Source of the DNA: Eubacterium sp.
GTDB lineage: Bacteria; Bacillota; Clostridia; Lachnospirales; Lachnospiraceae
Assembly (NCBI GenBank): GCA_024690665.1
Contig: JAILOU010000028.1
Location: 1 to 64,000 of the forward strand
DNA length: 64,000 bases
Reading direction: 5' to 3'
The position numbers were made by a program, and so were the translations under genes. This document shows positions 44,151 to 52,902 of this stretch, one piece after another (the first letter of the stretch is position 1; every line of letters starts with the position of its first letter). The notes below the pieces were generated by a model. The model searched no databases, was not told the DNA's origin, and saw only the letters and a program-made list of their open reading frames with translations.

Positions 44151-44687
44151 ATGGAACATGTAGAAAGAATTGATCGTACCCTGGCTTATCAGGGTACAAT
44201 CCTTGATATTTATAAAGACCGCATGCAATTGCCAAATGGTGATACGCAGGATTGGGATTATGTTTCTCATCGGACAGGAGCAGCGGCAGTCGTTGCCGTA
44301 CTAGAAGATGGACGAATCTTACTGGTGCACCAGTATCGACCGGCGATTGATCGTATGACATGGGAAGTTCCGGCAGGATGCAGAGATGATGCTGAGGAAG
44401 ACTTTGCAGTTTGTGCAATGCGGGAGCTTCGGGAAGAAACGGGTTATGACAGTGATTGCTTTGAGCGGCTTGTTTCTTTGAAGACAATTGTGGCATTTGG
44501 AAATGAAGTTGTGGAAGTCTATGTGGCAAAGAACTGCCATAAGGTTGGAGAGCAGCAACTTGATGATGCGGAAGATATTACGATTAAGGCCTGGGAACTT
44601 AACGAATTAGAAGATATGATATATGCCGGTAAAATTCAGGATGCCAAAACGGTGGCTGCAATCATGGCTTATGCAAATCGTAAATAA
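44151..44687 (+). CDS. Nudix hydrolase, ADP-ribose pyrophosphatase-like
   Basis: 178 residues, starting two bases after carB, so in the same operon. The Nudix box is complete: G-x5-E-x7-REL-x-EE-x-G as GCRDDAEEDFAVCAMRELREETGY, near residues 78-101. Flanking sequence (HQYRPAIDRMTWEVPAG before the box) matches ADP-ribose/GDP-mannose pyrophosphatases (NudF-like). It would hydrolyse a nucleoside diphosphate sugar in a Mg2+-dependent way. No metabolic link to carAB is obvious; the association may be only transcriptional. Confidence 0.9.
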   Translation: MEHVERIDRTLAYQGTILDIYKDRMQLPNGDTQDWDYVSHRTGAAAVVAVLEDGRILLVHQYRPAIDRMTWEVPAGCRDDAEEDFAVCAMRELREETGYDSDCFERLVSLKTIVAFGNEVVEVYVAKNCHKVGEQQLDDAEDITIKAWELNELEDMIYAGKIQDAKTVAAIMAYANRK

Positions 44688-44717
44688 AAAGAAACTGCCG
44701 TGTGGCAGTTTCTTTTT
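44686..44717. terminator. Bidirectional terminator after the Nudix gene
   Basis: A perfect 14-bp inverted repeat (AAAAAGAAACTGCC and its complement, loop GTGT) with A/T flanks works on both strands between convergent genes. Confidence 0.92.
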
Positions 44718-44721
44718 GCAT

Positions 44722-45951
44722 TTATAGTACAATTCCTTGTTTGGCAAGTCTGTCATGTGAAGCGATTAGTTTCTTTCGTATCATGCGAGTCGTTTCAACC
44801 AGACCTGGATCGGCAATGAAATGTTTTAAGGTTTCTGCATCAATTCTTGGTCGGTTGTCCATCATGCGCATGTTATCAATGACCCAGTGTTCGCTTGCAA
44901 TATCAGGTTGTGCCAGGTCAATCAGTCTTTTGGAATTAAAAGAGAAGATGACAGGTTGAGAAAAGTCTTCAAGGTTCTCAGCAAGAACCACACCTTTATC
45001 GCCGTTGTTTAAATCAACACAGGCACCGGCCGGCAGTATGCTAAGTGCATTGCAAAGGCAATTAACAATGTCCTTGTCGTAATATTCTTCATGTTTTTTC
45101 AGATATTGAATAGCACGCATATAAGAAAGCGGCTCGTGATAGTCATTCATACAGGTAAGTACATCAAACATGTTGGAAACCTGAAGAATCTTGGTTTCTG
45201 TTTCCCAAAATTCGACGAGTCGTTCGTTAATCGGCATCTGTGGGTGGTAGAAAACATGATTAAACTGGTGCATGATATTCAAAGCTTTTTCCGGGAGTTC
45301 ATAATCATTATATTCCGCATGCAAAATATCATAACCGGTGTTACGGTCTTCATAATCAATTTTAAAGTAGTATTCCATCTCTGGAGTGAATACTTCCGGG
45401 ATATCATCTGTAAAACTAAGAATTCGTTTGCGGTGTTTTGCAATGTCTGAATCCAAACCGATGTCATGGACAAGAGCAGCATAGATTACGCTGTATTTGG
45501 ACATGACGTCTAATTTTAACTCATTTGCCAGACGGGCGCACAAGATAGCAACATTAAGTGCATGTTTATATAACGCATCTTCTTCACTTCGAAGATCCTG
45601 GACAAAAATCATGCGATGAGAAAAACTTCCATACAGATTCATGATTTCAGTAGTAAGAGTATCAAGGTTCTCTGGCGCATGTGCATTATGAAGAAGCTGA
45701 TAATCTTCTTTGATTCTATGAAGAACAATGGATTGAAATCTTTCATATTCAAGTTCTTCTTCTGTAATCGGAGGAACAGGTTCTGCCGGTTCAAGAACAA
45801 ACAGGCCGGGGAATCCGAATTTGCGAATACTCGGAATGTTACCGGCTGTCAGAGCACTGCCTCGATCGTATAAAAGTGTACCATTTCTGTCGAAGATAGG
45901 TCTTGCCAGACGAATCCCCGCTTTTAAATCATCATTTTTTATAAATTGCAT
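44722..45951 (-). CDS. HD-domain protein, paralogue of the gene at 28415
   Basis: 409 residues; ATG at 45951 with AGAGGGG upstream. It has the same N-terminal layout as the protein at 28415 (KNDDLKAGIRLARPIFDRNGTLLYDRGSAL, then PAEPVPPITEEELEYER) and an HD domain (KHALNVAILCARLANEL, ALVHDIGLDSD). The HHE...GYP part of canonical HD-GYP enzymes is absent here too. The C-terminus is 40 residues longer and ends in a basic helix. Probably a c-di-GMP-linked sensor or an HD hydrolase of other substrates. Convergent with the Nudix gene, divergent from thl. Confidence 0.8.
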   Translation of the reverse strand: MQFIKNDDLKAGIRLARPIFDRNGTLLYDRGSALTAGNIPSIRKFGFPGLFVLEPAEPVPPITEEELEYERFQSIVLHRIKEDYQLLHNAHAPENLDTLTTEIMNLYGSFSHRMIFVQDLRSEEDALYKHALNVAILCARLANELKLDVMSKYSVIYAALVHDIGLDSDIAKHRKRILSFTDDIPEVFTPEMEYYFKIDYEDRNTGYDILHAEYNDYELPEKALNIMHQFNHVFYHPQMPINERLVEFWETETKILQVSNMFDVLTCMNDYHEPLSYMRAIQYLKKHEEYYDKDIVNCLCNALSILPAGACVDLNNGDKGVVLAENLEDFSQPVIFSFNSKRLIDLAQPDIASEHWVIDNMRMMDNRPRIDAETLKHFIADPGLVETTRMIRKKLIASHDRLAKQGIVL

Positions 45952-46128
45952 AAGTGTTTACCCCTCTAGAATCCACTACAATACCTATTAAAATTGTATC
46001 ATATATGGGAAATGTTTGAAAATACCCAAGATTTTAGCCTTGAAAATGTTAGTGTAGAAAATATAACAAAATAATTGTGAATATTTTACAAAATAGAAGG
46101 AGTAATCTCATTTTTCGATTGGTATGCG

Positions 46129-46142
46129 GTTAATATATTAAC
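46129..46142. promoter_or_regulatory. Candidate Rex operator
   Basis: GTTAATATATTAAC is a perfect palindrome with the core and spacing of the clostridial Rex site (TTGTTAA-N4-TTAACAA), though the outer TT/AA bases differ on the left. Rex, an NADH-sensing repressor, is known to control thl and other butyrate/butanol genes in clostridia. A weaker match lies at 46351-46368. Confidence 0.45.
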
Positions 46143-46451
46143 GAGAATAGGTCGAATTTTGAAAAAAATACTATAAATTTTAAAAAAGTAAGTCAGGACT
46201 ATTGCAAATGAATTTTAAATATGATAATCTATTTTTGTCTGTGGGGTAAGACAAAATGATTGATTTATCCATAGAAGATGGGATGTTTAGCGATGCGATG
46301 AGGCACCGGAAATACCAAGTGTTTCAGCGCTATTTATTTTTTGCACTATTTCGTTAAAAAAATAACAGGCTGAACAGTTTCTAATCGACAAGCTTCGTTA
46401 AAAACATGACGGAGATTAATTGAAAAAAAGACGAGAATTGACTCGTTGGAA

Positions 46452-46540
46452 TGTCCACGCGTAGTTGCAAAATGCTAATCAGAGTGCTAAAATAATTTTT
46501 GCCTATGCGATAAACCATTAATAAGGAAACCGCGTGGACA
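46452..46540 (+). promoter_or_regulatory. thl promoter flanked by a 10-bp inverted repeat
   Basis: -35 TTGCAA (46465-46470), 17-base spacer, -10 TAAAAT (46488-46493) with GTGC upstream. TGTCCACGCG at 46452-46461 and its exact complement CGCGTGGACA at 46531-46540 bracket the promoter. The left arm lies upstream of the start point, so the pair cannot form a hairpin in RNA from this promoter; paired protein-binding half-sites are more likely. Confidence 0.55.
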
Positions 46541-46577
46541 AAAAATATATTTATTCTTATTAAAGGAGACGAAAAAA

Positions 46578-47771
46578 ATGGCAAGAAAAGTAGTTTTAGC
46601 AAGTGCAGCTCGTACACCAATCGGTAAAATGGGCGGACAGTTCAAAGATGTTTCTGCAGTGCAGTTAGGATCAATTGCAATTAAGGCAGCAATCGAAAGA
46701 GCTGGCATTAAGCCTGAAGATGTTGATGAAGTTATGATGGGATGCGTAATCCAGGCAGGATTAGGACAGAACCCAGCACGTCAGGCTTCTATCGCAGCAG
46801 GAATCCCTGAAGAAGTACCTGCATTCTCATTAAACGTAGTTTGCGGATCTGGTCTTAAGTGTGTTAACGAAGCAGCTAACATGATTATGGCTGGACAGGC
46901 TGACATCGTAGTAGCAGGTGGTATGGAAAACATGTCACAGGGACCTTTCGCATTAAAGAAAGCTCGTTTCGGTTACAGAATGAACAACGGAACACTTGTT
47001 GACTGCATGATCAACGATGCTCTTTGGGATGCATTCAACAATTATCATATGATGATCACAGCTGAAAACATTTGTGATCAGTGGAAACTGACTCGTGAAG
47101 AATTAGATGCATTTGCAGCTAAGTCTCAGCAGAAGGCAGTAGCAGCTCAGGAATCTGGTGCTTTCGACGAAGAAATCGTTCCAGTACCTGTTAAGATTAA
47201 GAAAGAAATGGTTGAAATTACTAAGGACGAGGGACCTCGTGCCGGAACAACAGCTGAATCTCTTTCTAAACTGAAATGCTGTTCAGGAAAAGAAGGCGGA
47301 CTTGTTACCGCTGGTAACGCTTCAGGAATCAACGACGGTGGTGCAGCTATCGTAGTTATGTCTGAAGAAAAAGCTAAAGAGCTTGGAATTACACCACTTG
47401 CTTACTTTGAAGCTGGTGCACTTGGCGGATGCGATCCTAAGATCATGGGTATCGGACCTGTACCTGCAACACGTAAGGCTATGAAGATTGCTGGTATCAC
47501 AGATATCAACGACTTTGATGTAATCGAAGCTAACGAAGCTTTCGCTGCTCAGTCAGTAGCAGTACAGAAAGAACTTGGATTTAAGGATGAAGTTCTTAAT
47601 CCAAACGGAGGAGCTATCGCTCTTGGACATCCGGTAGGAGCTTCAGGATGCCGTATCCTCGTAACACTTCTTCATGATATGAAGCATAACGATAAGGCTG
47701 AACTCGGACTTGCTACACTGTGTATCGGTGGTGGAATGGGTTGTGCTACTATCGTTAGAAAGTACAAATAA
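46578..47771 (+). CDS. thl: Acetyl-CoA C-acetyltransferase (thiolase)
   Basis: Condenses two acetyl-CoA to acetoacetyl-CoA, the first step toward butyrate. 397 residues; ATG after TTAAAGGAGACG. Catalytic Cys89 in NVVCGSGLKCV, His351 in GGAIALGHPVGASGC and Cys382 in LCIGGGMGCA. Codon choice is visibly more biased (GCT, ACA, AAC, CGT) than in neighbouring genes, fitting high expression. A terminator hairpin separates it from hbd, so thl has its own transcript with some read-through possible. Confidence 0.96.
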   Translation: MARKVVLASAARTPIGKMGGQFKDVSAVQLGSIAIKAAIERAGIKPEDVDEVMMGCVIQAGLGQNPARQASIAAGIPEEVPAFSLNVVCGSGLKCVNEAANMIMAGQADIVVAGGMENMSQGPFALKKARFGYRMNNGTLVDCMINDALWDAFNNYHMMITAENICDQWKLTREELDAFAAKSQQKAVAAQESGAFDEEIVPVPVKIKKEMVEITKDEGPRAGTTAESLSKLKCCSGKEGGLVTAGNASGINDGGAAIVVMSEEKAKELGITPLAYFEAGALGGCDPKIMGIGPVPATRKAMKIAGITDINDFDVIEANEAFAAQSVAVQKELGFKDEVLNPNGGAIALGHPVGASGCRILVTLLHDMKHNDKAELGLATLCIGGGMGCATIVRKYK

Positions 47772-47803
47772 GCAGTTCTTTCGATTTAATTAAAGAATTA
47801 TTT

Positions 47804-47834
47804 TATATGGAGGGAATCTTGTTCCCTCCATATA
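47804..47834 (+). terminator. Terminator-like hairpin after thl
   Basis: A perfect 13-bp stem (TATATGGAGGGAA and complement) with loop TCTTG. The following ATTTAAT is only weakly T-rich, so it may attenuate rather than stop transcription into hbd. Confidence 0.6.
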
Positions 47835-47948
47835 ATTTAATATGGCGGGAATTTGTTTTTCGCTAACAAATAAATCAGAGAATATGTGATTGATGGAAAA
47901 CTGTTAATTGGCATATCTCAAAAAATATACTCTAAGGAGGAAATAATC

Positions 47949-48785
47949 ATGGTAGTTGGAGTAATTGGAGCAGGAACAATGGGTTCAGGCATTGCGCAGG
48001 CATTCGCTGCAAAAGGATATGACGTATGTCTTTGCGACATTAACGATGAATTCGCTGCAAATGGTAAGAAGAAAATTCAAAAGGGTTTTGAAAAGAGAAT
48101 TGCCAAAGGAAAGATGGAGCAGGCTGATGCTGATGCAACATTGGCAAGAATTAAGACAGGTGTAAAAGACATCTGTACAGACTGCGATCTTATTATTGAG
48201 GCTGCAATCGAAAATCTTGAGATTAAGCAGCAGACATTTAAAGAATTACAGGAAATTTGTAAGAAAGATGCAATCTTTGCTACAAATACATCATCCCTTT
48301 CTATTACTGCAATCGGACAGGGACTGGATAGACCAATGATCGGTATGCATTTCTTTAACCCGGCACCGGTAATGAAACTGGTTGAGGTTATTGCAGGATT
48401 AAACACACCGGCAGAATTGGTAGAAAAAATTAAGCAGATTTCAGAAGACATTGGAAAAACACCTGTACAGGTGGAAGAAGCAGCAGGCTTCGTTGTAAAT
48501 CGAATTTTAGTTCCAATGATTAATGAGGCTGTGGGAATTTACGCAGATGGAGTAGCTTCAGTAGAAGGTATCGATGCAGCTATGAAATTAGGTGCAAACC
48601 ATCCAATGGGACCTTTAGCACTTGGTGACTTAATCGGTCTGGATGTATGCCTTGCAATTATGAACGTACTCTATGATGAATTTGGTGATCCAAAGTATCG
48701 TCCTCATCCACTTCTTAAGAAGATGGTTCGTGGTGGACAGCTTGGTATCAAATCCGGAAAAGGCTTTTATGACTACAGCAAATAA
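47949..48785 (+). CDS. hbd: 3-Hydroxybutyryl-CoA dehydrogenase
   Basis: Reduces acetoacetyl-CoA to 3-hydroxybutyryl-CoA with NAD(P)H. The ATG at 47949 follows AAGGAGGAAATAATC; the frame is open upstream to 47886 but that part has no site. 278 residues, the usual length. Rossmann motif [17 protein letters not shown] at the start, catalytic region [18 protein letters not shown] with the conserved His, [15 protein letters not shown] and the C-terminal LGDLIGLDV. It is followed by bcd-etfBA on the same strand. Confidence 0.96.
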   Translation: MVVGVIGAGTMGSGIAQAFAAKGYDVCLCDINDEFAANGKKKIQKGFEKRIAKGKMEQADADATLARIKTGVKDICTDCDLIIEAAIENLEIKQQTFKELQEICKKDAIFATNTSSLSITAIGQGLDRPMIGMHFFNPAPVMKLVEVIAGLNTPAELVEKIKQISEDIGKTPVQVEEAAGFVVNRILVPMINEAVGIYADGVASVEGIDAAMKLGANHPMGPLALGDLIGLDVCLAIMNVLYDEFGDPKYRPHPLLKKMVRGGQLGIKSGKGFYDYSK

Positions 48786-48863
48786 TCAGTAGGAATTTAA
48801 GTAATATAAAAGGCATGAAAATATATGGAGATTATGCCGCTATCTAAAAATGGAGGTAAAGTA

Positions 48864-50015
48864 ATGGATTTCGCTTTAACAGAAAAACACGAAATGGCAA
48901 GAACTCTTTTCAGAGAGTTCGCTGAGAATGAAGTAAAACCTTTAGCTCAGGATGTAGACGAAGAAGAGCGTTTCCCAGTGGAGACAGTTGAGAAGATGGC
49001 TAAGGCCGGCTTCATGGGAATTCCGATTCCGAAGGAGTATGGTGGACAGGGTTGTGATATCCTCACATATGCTATGTGCGTAGAGGAATTATCCAAAGTC
49101 TGCGGTACTACAGGCGTTATCGTTTCCGCTCATACATCACTTTGTTGTGATCCGATTCTTACTTATGGTACAGAAGAGCAGAAGAAAAAATATCTTCCTG
49201 ACTTAGCTGCAGGTAAGAAAATCGGTGCTTTTGGTCTTACAGAGCCAGGTGCAGGTACAGACGCACAGGGACAGCAGACAAAGGCTGTATTAGATGGTGA
49301 TGAATGGGTATTAAACGGTTCTAAGTGCTTCATCACAAACGGAAGCTACGCTGATGTTTATATCGTAATTGCCGTTACAGGTAAAGTTGAAAAGCGTGGA
49401 AGAATGCAGAAGGAAATTTCAGCATTCATCGTTGAAAAGGGAACACCTGGATTTACATTCGGTACAAAAGAAAAGAAGATGGGTATCCGTGGATCAGCTA
49501 CTTATGAGCTTATTTTCCAGGATTGCCGTATTCCAAAGGAAAACTTACTTGGACAAAAAGGTAAGGGATTTGGCGTTGCTATGCATACACTTGATGGTGG
49601 ACGTATCGGTATCGCAGCTCAGGCACTTGGACTTGGTGAAGGTGCACTTGAGACAACAATCGACTATGTAAAAGAAAGAAAACAGTTCGGAAGAACAATT
49701 TCTCAGTTCCAGAATACACAGTTCCAGCTTGCTGATATGGCTACAAAGATGCAGGCAGCTCAGCTTCTGGTTTATAGAGCAGCTCGTGCAAAAGATACTC
49801 AGAAGAACTACGGTTTTGAGGCAGCACAGGCTAAATTATATGCAGCTGAAGCAGCTATGGAAGTTACAACAAAGGCTGTTCAGTTACACGGTGGATACGG
49901 TTACATCAGAGAGTATGATGTTGAGCGTATGATGCGTGATGCTAAGATTACTGAAATCTACGAAGGAACATCTGAAGTACAGAGAATGGTTATTTCTGCT
50001 AATCTTTTGAAATAA
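48864..50015 (+). CDS. bcd: Butyryl-CoA dehydrogenase
   Basis: Flavoprotein that reduces crotonyl-CoA to butyryl-CoA. ATG at 48864 after AATGGAGGTAAAG; the in-frame extension to 48825 is not supported. 383 residues. Acyl-CoA dehydrogenase signatures: AFGLTEPGAGTDA, FITNGSYADVYIV, and the catalytic base Glu367 in YEGTSEVQRMVI. With EtfAB it forms the known electron-bifurcating complex that couples crotonyl-CoA reduction to ferredoxin reduction by NADH. Codon use is strongly biased. Confidence 0.96.
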   Translation: MDFALTEKHEMARTLFREFAENEVKPLAQDVDEEERFPVETVEKMAKAGFMGIPIPKEYGGQGCDILTYAMCVEELSKVCGTTGVIVSAHTSLCCDPILTYGTEEQKKKYLPDLAAGKKIGAFGLTEPGAGTDAQGQQTKAVLDGDEWVLNGSKCFITNGSYADVYIVIAVTGKVEKRGRMQKEISAFIVEKGTPGFTFGTKEKKMGIRGSATYELIFQDCRIPKENLLGQKGKGFGVAMHTLDGGRIGIAAQALGLGEGALETTIDYVKERKQFGRTISQFQNTQFQLADMATKMQAAQLLVYRAARAKDTQKNYGFEAAQAKLYAAEAAMEVTTKAVQLHGGYGYIREYDVERMMRDAKITEIYEGTSEVQRMVISANLLK

Positions 50016-50058
50016 TTGATTCTGACATTATATTCGAATACGAAAGGAGATTATTATC

Positions 50059-50853
50059 GTGAAGGTAGTAGTATGTATTAAACAGGTACCTGATACTGCA
50101 GGTGGAGTAGAATTCAATCCAGATGGTACACTGAACAGAGCTGCAATGCTTGCAATCATGAATCCGGATGACAAGGCAGGTCTTGAGGCAGCACTTAGAT
50201 TAAAAGATGAATACGGCGCAGAGGTTACTGTTGTAACCATGGGTCTTCCAAAGGCTACAGCTGTATTAAAAGAAGCATTAGCAATGGGCGCAGACAAGGC
50301 AGTTTTAGTAACTGACCGTGTTCTTGGAGGAGCTGATACTTGGGCTACTTCTACAACACTTGCCGGTGCTCTTAGAAATCTTGATTTTGACATCGTTATC
50401 ACAGGACGTCAGGCTATCGACGGAGATACCGCACAGGTAGGTCCTCAGATTGCAGAACATCTTGGTCTTCCTGTAATTTCTTATACACAGGAACTCAAAG
50501 TTGAAGGCGACAGCGTAGTTGTGAAACGTCAGTTTGATGACAGATATCATATGTTAAAGGCTAAGATGCCTGTACTTTGTACAGCTCTTGCTGAGTTAAA
50601 TGAGCCACGTTACATGACTCCAGGCGGCATCTTTGATGCTTGTGATCCTGACAATGATAAGATCACTACTTGGGGTAGATCAGATCTTAAGGATATTGAT
50701 GATTCAAACCTTGGTCTGAAAGGTTCTCCTACTAAGATCGCTCGTGCATCTGACAAAGTTCGTAAGGGTGCAGGTGAGAAAATCGTTCCAGATTCACCGG
50801 AAGAAGGCGTATCTTACATCATGGATAAACTGTTAACAAAACATGTAATCTAA
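50059..50853 (+). CDS. etfB: Electron transfer flavoprotein subunit beta
   Basis: 264 residues; begins with GTG at 50059 after GAAAGGAGATT. N-terminal KVVVCIKQVPDTAGGVEFNPDGTLNR and the family's central ITGRQAIDGDTAQVGPQIAEHLGLP are present. The C-terminal arm (SPTKIARASDKVRKGAGE) reaches toward EtfA as in bifurcating ETFs. Binds a flavin at the bifurcating site in clostridial relatives. Forms a heterodimer with the etfA product 23 bases downstream. Confidence 0.96.
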   Translation: MKVVVCIKQVPDTAGGVEFNPDGTLNRAAMLAIMNPDDKAGLEAALRLKDEYGAEVTVVTMGLPKATAVLKEALAMGADKAVLVTDRVLGGADTWATSTTLAGALRNLDFDIVITGRQAIDGDTAQVGPQIAEHLGLPVISYTQELKVEGDSVVVKRQFDDRYHMLKAKMPVLCTALAELNEPRYMTPGGIFDACDPDNDKITTWGRSDLKDIDDSNLGLKGSPTKIARASDKVRKGAGEKIVPDSPEEGVSYIMDKLLTKHVI

Positions 50854-50876
50854 GAAAGGAATGTGGTGACTAAACA

Positions 50877-51944
50877 ATGGGAGCAATGACAAATGAACAG
50901 ATCGCTCAGTACAAAGACGTTTATGTTTTTGCACAGCAGGTCGATAATGAATTAAGCGGAATCGCTTTAGAATTAACAAGTGAAGCTACCAGACTTGCAG
51001 CTGAACTTGATGACGCAAAAGTAGTAGCTGTACTGCTCGGATCTAACTTAAGTTCAGATCTGACAGATCAGTTAGCAGAGTATGGTGCAGACAGAGTCAT
51101 CGTTGTAGATGATCCAATGTTAAAGGACTATATGACAGAGCCTTATACACATGCACTTGCATCTGTAATTAATGAATTTAAGCCGGAAATCATGTTGGTT
51201 GGTGCAACAGCTATCGGACGTGACCTTGGTCCTTGTGTATCTGCAAGAGTAGCAACAGGTCTTACAGCTGACTGTACTTTACTTGAAATCGGTGATTTCC
51301 CACTGAAGGCTATTCCTGGTAAGGAAGCAGATCAGAAGCATAAACAGCTTCTTATGACTCGTCCTGCATTCGGTGGTAACACAATCGCTACAATCGCTTG
51401 CCCGGACAACCGTCCTCAGATGGCTACCGTTCGTCCTGGTGTTATGCAGAAGATTGAGCCTAAGAAGGGTGCTCAGGCAGACATCATCAAATTCAATCCG
51501 GGATTTGAGAAGAATGCTAAGTATGTTGAAATTCAGGAAATCGTTAAGAACGTTTCAGACGTTGTAGATATCATGGATGCTAAGATCTTAGTTTCAGGTG
51601 GTCGTGGAGTTGGTGAAGACTTTACTTTACTTGAGGAACTTGCTGAAGCTATCGGCGGAACAGTTTCTTGCTCACGTGCCGTAGTAGACTCTGGCTGGAA
51701 GCCAAAGGATCTTCAGGTTGGACAGACAGGTAAGACTGTACGTCCTAACGTATACTTCGCTATCGGTATTTCAGGAGCTATCCAGCACGTTGCCGGTATG
51801 GAAGAATCAGATATCATCATTGCAATCAACAAAGATGAAGATGCTCCAATCTTCGATGTTGCTGATTATGGTATCGTTGGTGATCTTAATAAGATCGTAC
51901 CACAGCTTACAGAGCAGATTAAAGCTGCAGTAGCTAACAAATAA
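50877..51944 (+). CDS. etfA: Electron transfer flavoprotein subunit alpha
   Basis: 355 residues; ATG at 50877 with GTGGTGAC upstream, and a second in-frame ATG at 50886 possible. The C-terminal FAD-binding domain shows [36 protein letters not shown] and [29 protein letters not shown], then [20 protein letters not shown], all hallmarks of the EtfA family. Completes the Bcd-EtfAB bifurcating complex. The operon ends in a strong terminator. Confidence 0.96.
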   Translation: MGAMTNEQIAQYKDVYVFAQQVDNELSGIALELTSEATRLAAELDDAKVVAVLLGSNLSSDLTDQLAEYGADRVIVVDDPMLKDYMTEPYTHALASVINEFKPEIMLVGATAIGRDLGPCVSARVATGLTADCTLLEIGDFPLKAIPGKEADQKHKQLLMTRPAFGGNTIATIACPDNRPQMATVRPGVMQKIEPKKGAQADIIKFNPGFEKNAKYVEIQEIVKNVSDVVDIMDAKILVSGGRGVGEDFTLLEELAEAIGGTVSCSRAVVDSGWKPKDLQVGQTGKTVRPNVYFAIGISGAIQHVAGMEESDIIIAINKDEDAPIFDVADYGIVGDLNKIVPQLTEQIKAAVANK

Positions 51945-51963
51945 TCATAGAGAAATCTATTTG

Positions 51964-51998
51964 AAAAAGGATGTCGCATGTTTGCGACATCTTTTTTT
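51964..51998 (+). terminator. Terminator of the hbd-bcd-etfBA operon
   Basis: GATGTCGCA/TGCGACATC stem with a short TGTT-type loop, flanked by A and T runs (seven Ts). Confidence 0.93.
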
Positions 51999-52035
51999 GT
52001 ATTGCTGATATGAAGTATGAAAAAATCCCGGAAAT

Positions 52036-52061
52036 GGAAAAACAGGACCATCAGGTCCTGT
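52036..52061 (-). terminator. Terminator of the 202-residue hypothetical gene
   Basis: ACAGGACC/GGTCCTGT stem with a 4-base loop, followed on the minus strand by TTTTTCC. It lies about 40 bases after the stop at 52102. Confidence 0.75.
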
Positions 52062-52101
52062 CTTTCCATTAGAGTGAATTTAGGTAAATCAAATAATTGA
52101 G

Positions 52102-52710
52102 TTAAGCATAGTAATCGATTCCGGTAGCGGCAGTAGTAGATGTTGTATCTGTGCCGTTCTTCCAGGACTCGAACTTTTCAAGTACTGCGTCATAAGTCTT
52201 CTGAGAAATTTCAGGTAATTCCTGCCCCCAGGACTTTGTGGCTTCTTGATATCCCTTCTTAAATGCATCAAGTAATTCTTCTGCATAAGAAACATCTCCA
52301 CCACTTAAAGCTTTGGCGAATTCAACGATTCGATCAGATGTCTGTTCAACTCCGTAATATCCATCTTCAGAGATTAATTCCTGAGCTTCCTTTTGAGCAG
52401 CTTCGGATACGGTATAATCACCGCTTGCTAAAAATCTCCACACGCTATCTGCATTAGCAATAGTAGCGCCTTGTTGCTGCATCATCTGCTGTACATAATT
52501 AACAAGCTGCTGATTTCTTGCTTCAGAATCGGCCTTTAATTGATTCACAATAGCAGAACGATCAGTAGCAGCACTAGTGGAACTATTCGTTGTTGTTTCA
52601 TCTGTTGCAGCGGTTTGATTAGTATTCTTTGAAGTAGAATCAATTTTTTTATTCGCTGCAATGGTACTTGAATAAGTGTTTGTATAAGTATTTACTGAAC
52701 TTATATCCAT
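52102..52710 (-). CDS. Hypothetical protein with Ser/Thr-rich N-terminus (202 aa)
   Basis: 202 residues; ATG at 52710 with AAGGAGGGG upstream. The first 60 residues are low-complexity Ser/Thr/Asn (MDISSVNTYTNTYSSTIAANK), without a signal peptide; the remainder is helical and contains VNYVQQMMQQQGA, YTVSEAAQKEAQEL, and a C-terminal SWGQELPEISQKTYDAVLEKFESW. The layout recalls small proteins found near motility genes (DUF5610-like), but no match can be asserted. Function unknown. Transcribed alone, divergent from ispE. Confidence 0.7.
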   Translation of the reverse strand: MDISSVNTYTNTYSSTIAANKKIDSTSKNTNQTAATDETTTNSSTSAATDRSAIVNQLKADSEARNQQLVNYVQQMMQQQGATIANADSVWRFLASGDYTVSEAAQKEAQELISEDGYYGVEQTSDRIVEFAKALSGGDVSYAEELLDAFKKGYQEATKSWGQELPEISQKTYDAVLEKFESWKNGTDTTSTTAATGIDYYA

Positions 52711-52812
52711 ATTATACCCCTCCTTGGTAGAATGGTCAATGTACTTCCGTGTACTATTTATATGGTTACATTTATTATATCGGTAGGTGGGGGGAGTTTG
52801 TCAATAGATTTA

Positions 52813-52841
52813 TTGACTTTTTGATATAAAAGTGTGATAAT
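52813..52841 (+). promoter_or_regulatory. Promoter of the ispE operon
   Basis: -35 TTGACT (52813-52818), 17-base spacer, -10 GATAAT (52836-52841), about 60 bases before the ATG at 52903. Confidence 0.6.
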
Positions 52842-52902
52842 TTGTATCAAGTATACAAAAACTAATGTTTAGTATATAAATTTATACATAAATGGAGAAA
52901 AC

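Larger units (their letters stand above)
45952..46577. other. Long intergenic regulatory region upstream of thl
   Basis: 626 bases without a supportable gene on either strand. It is very AT-rich and holds a possible distal promoter (TTGAAA at 46040-46045, 16 bases, TATAAC at 46062-46067), an inverted repeat TTGTGAA/TTTACAA (46075-46091), a perfect GTTAA-N4-TTAAC palindrome (46129-46142), and the proximal thl promoter bracketed by a 10-bp inverted repeat (46452-46540). Its length and signal content suggest complex control of thl. Confidence 0.6.

Noticed and set aside
46351-46368. Second possible Rex site (TCGTTAAAAAAATAACAG)
   Set aside because: It differs from the 14 fixed Rex positions in three places and lies in poly-A sequence where such matches arise by chance. 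Kept only as a weak secondary candidate.
47886-47948. In-frame extension of hbd to an upstream ATG
   Set aside because: AAGGAGGAAATAATC sits directly before the ATG at 47949 and the family normally begins at the Rossmann motif VGVIGAG; the upstream ATG has no site.
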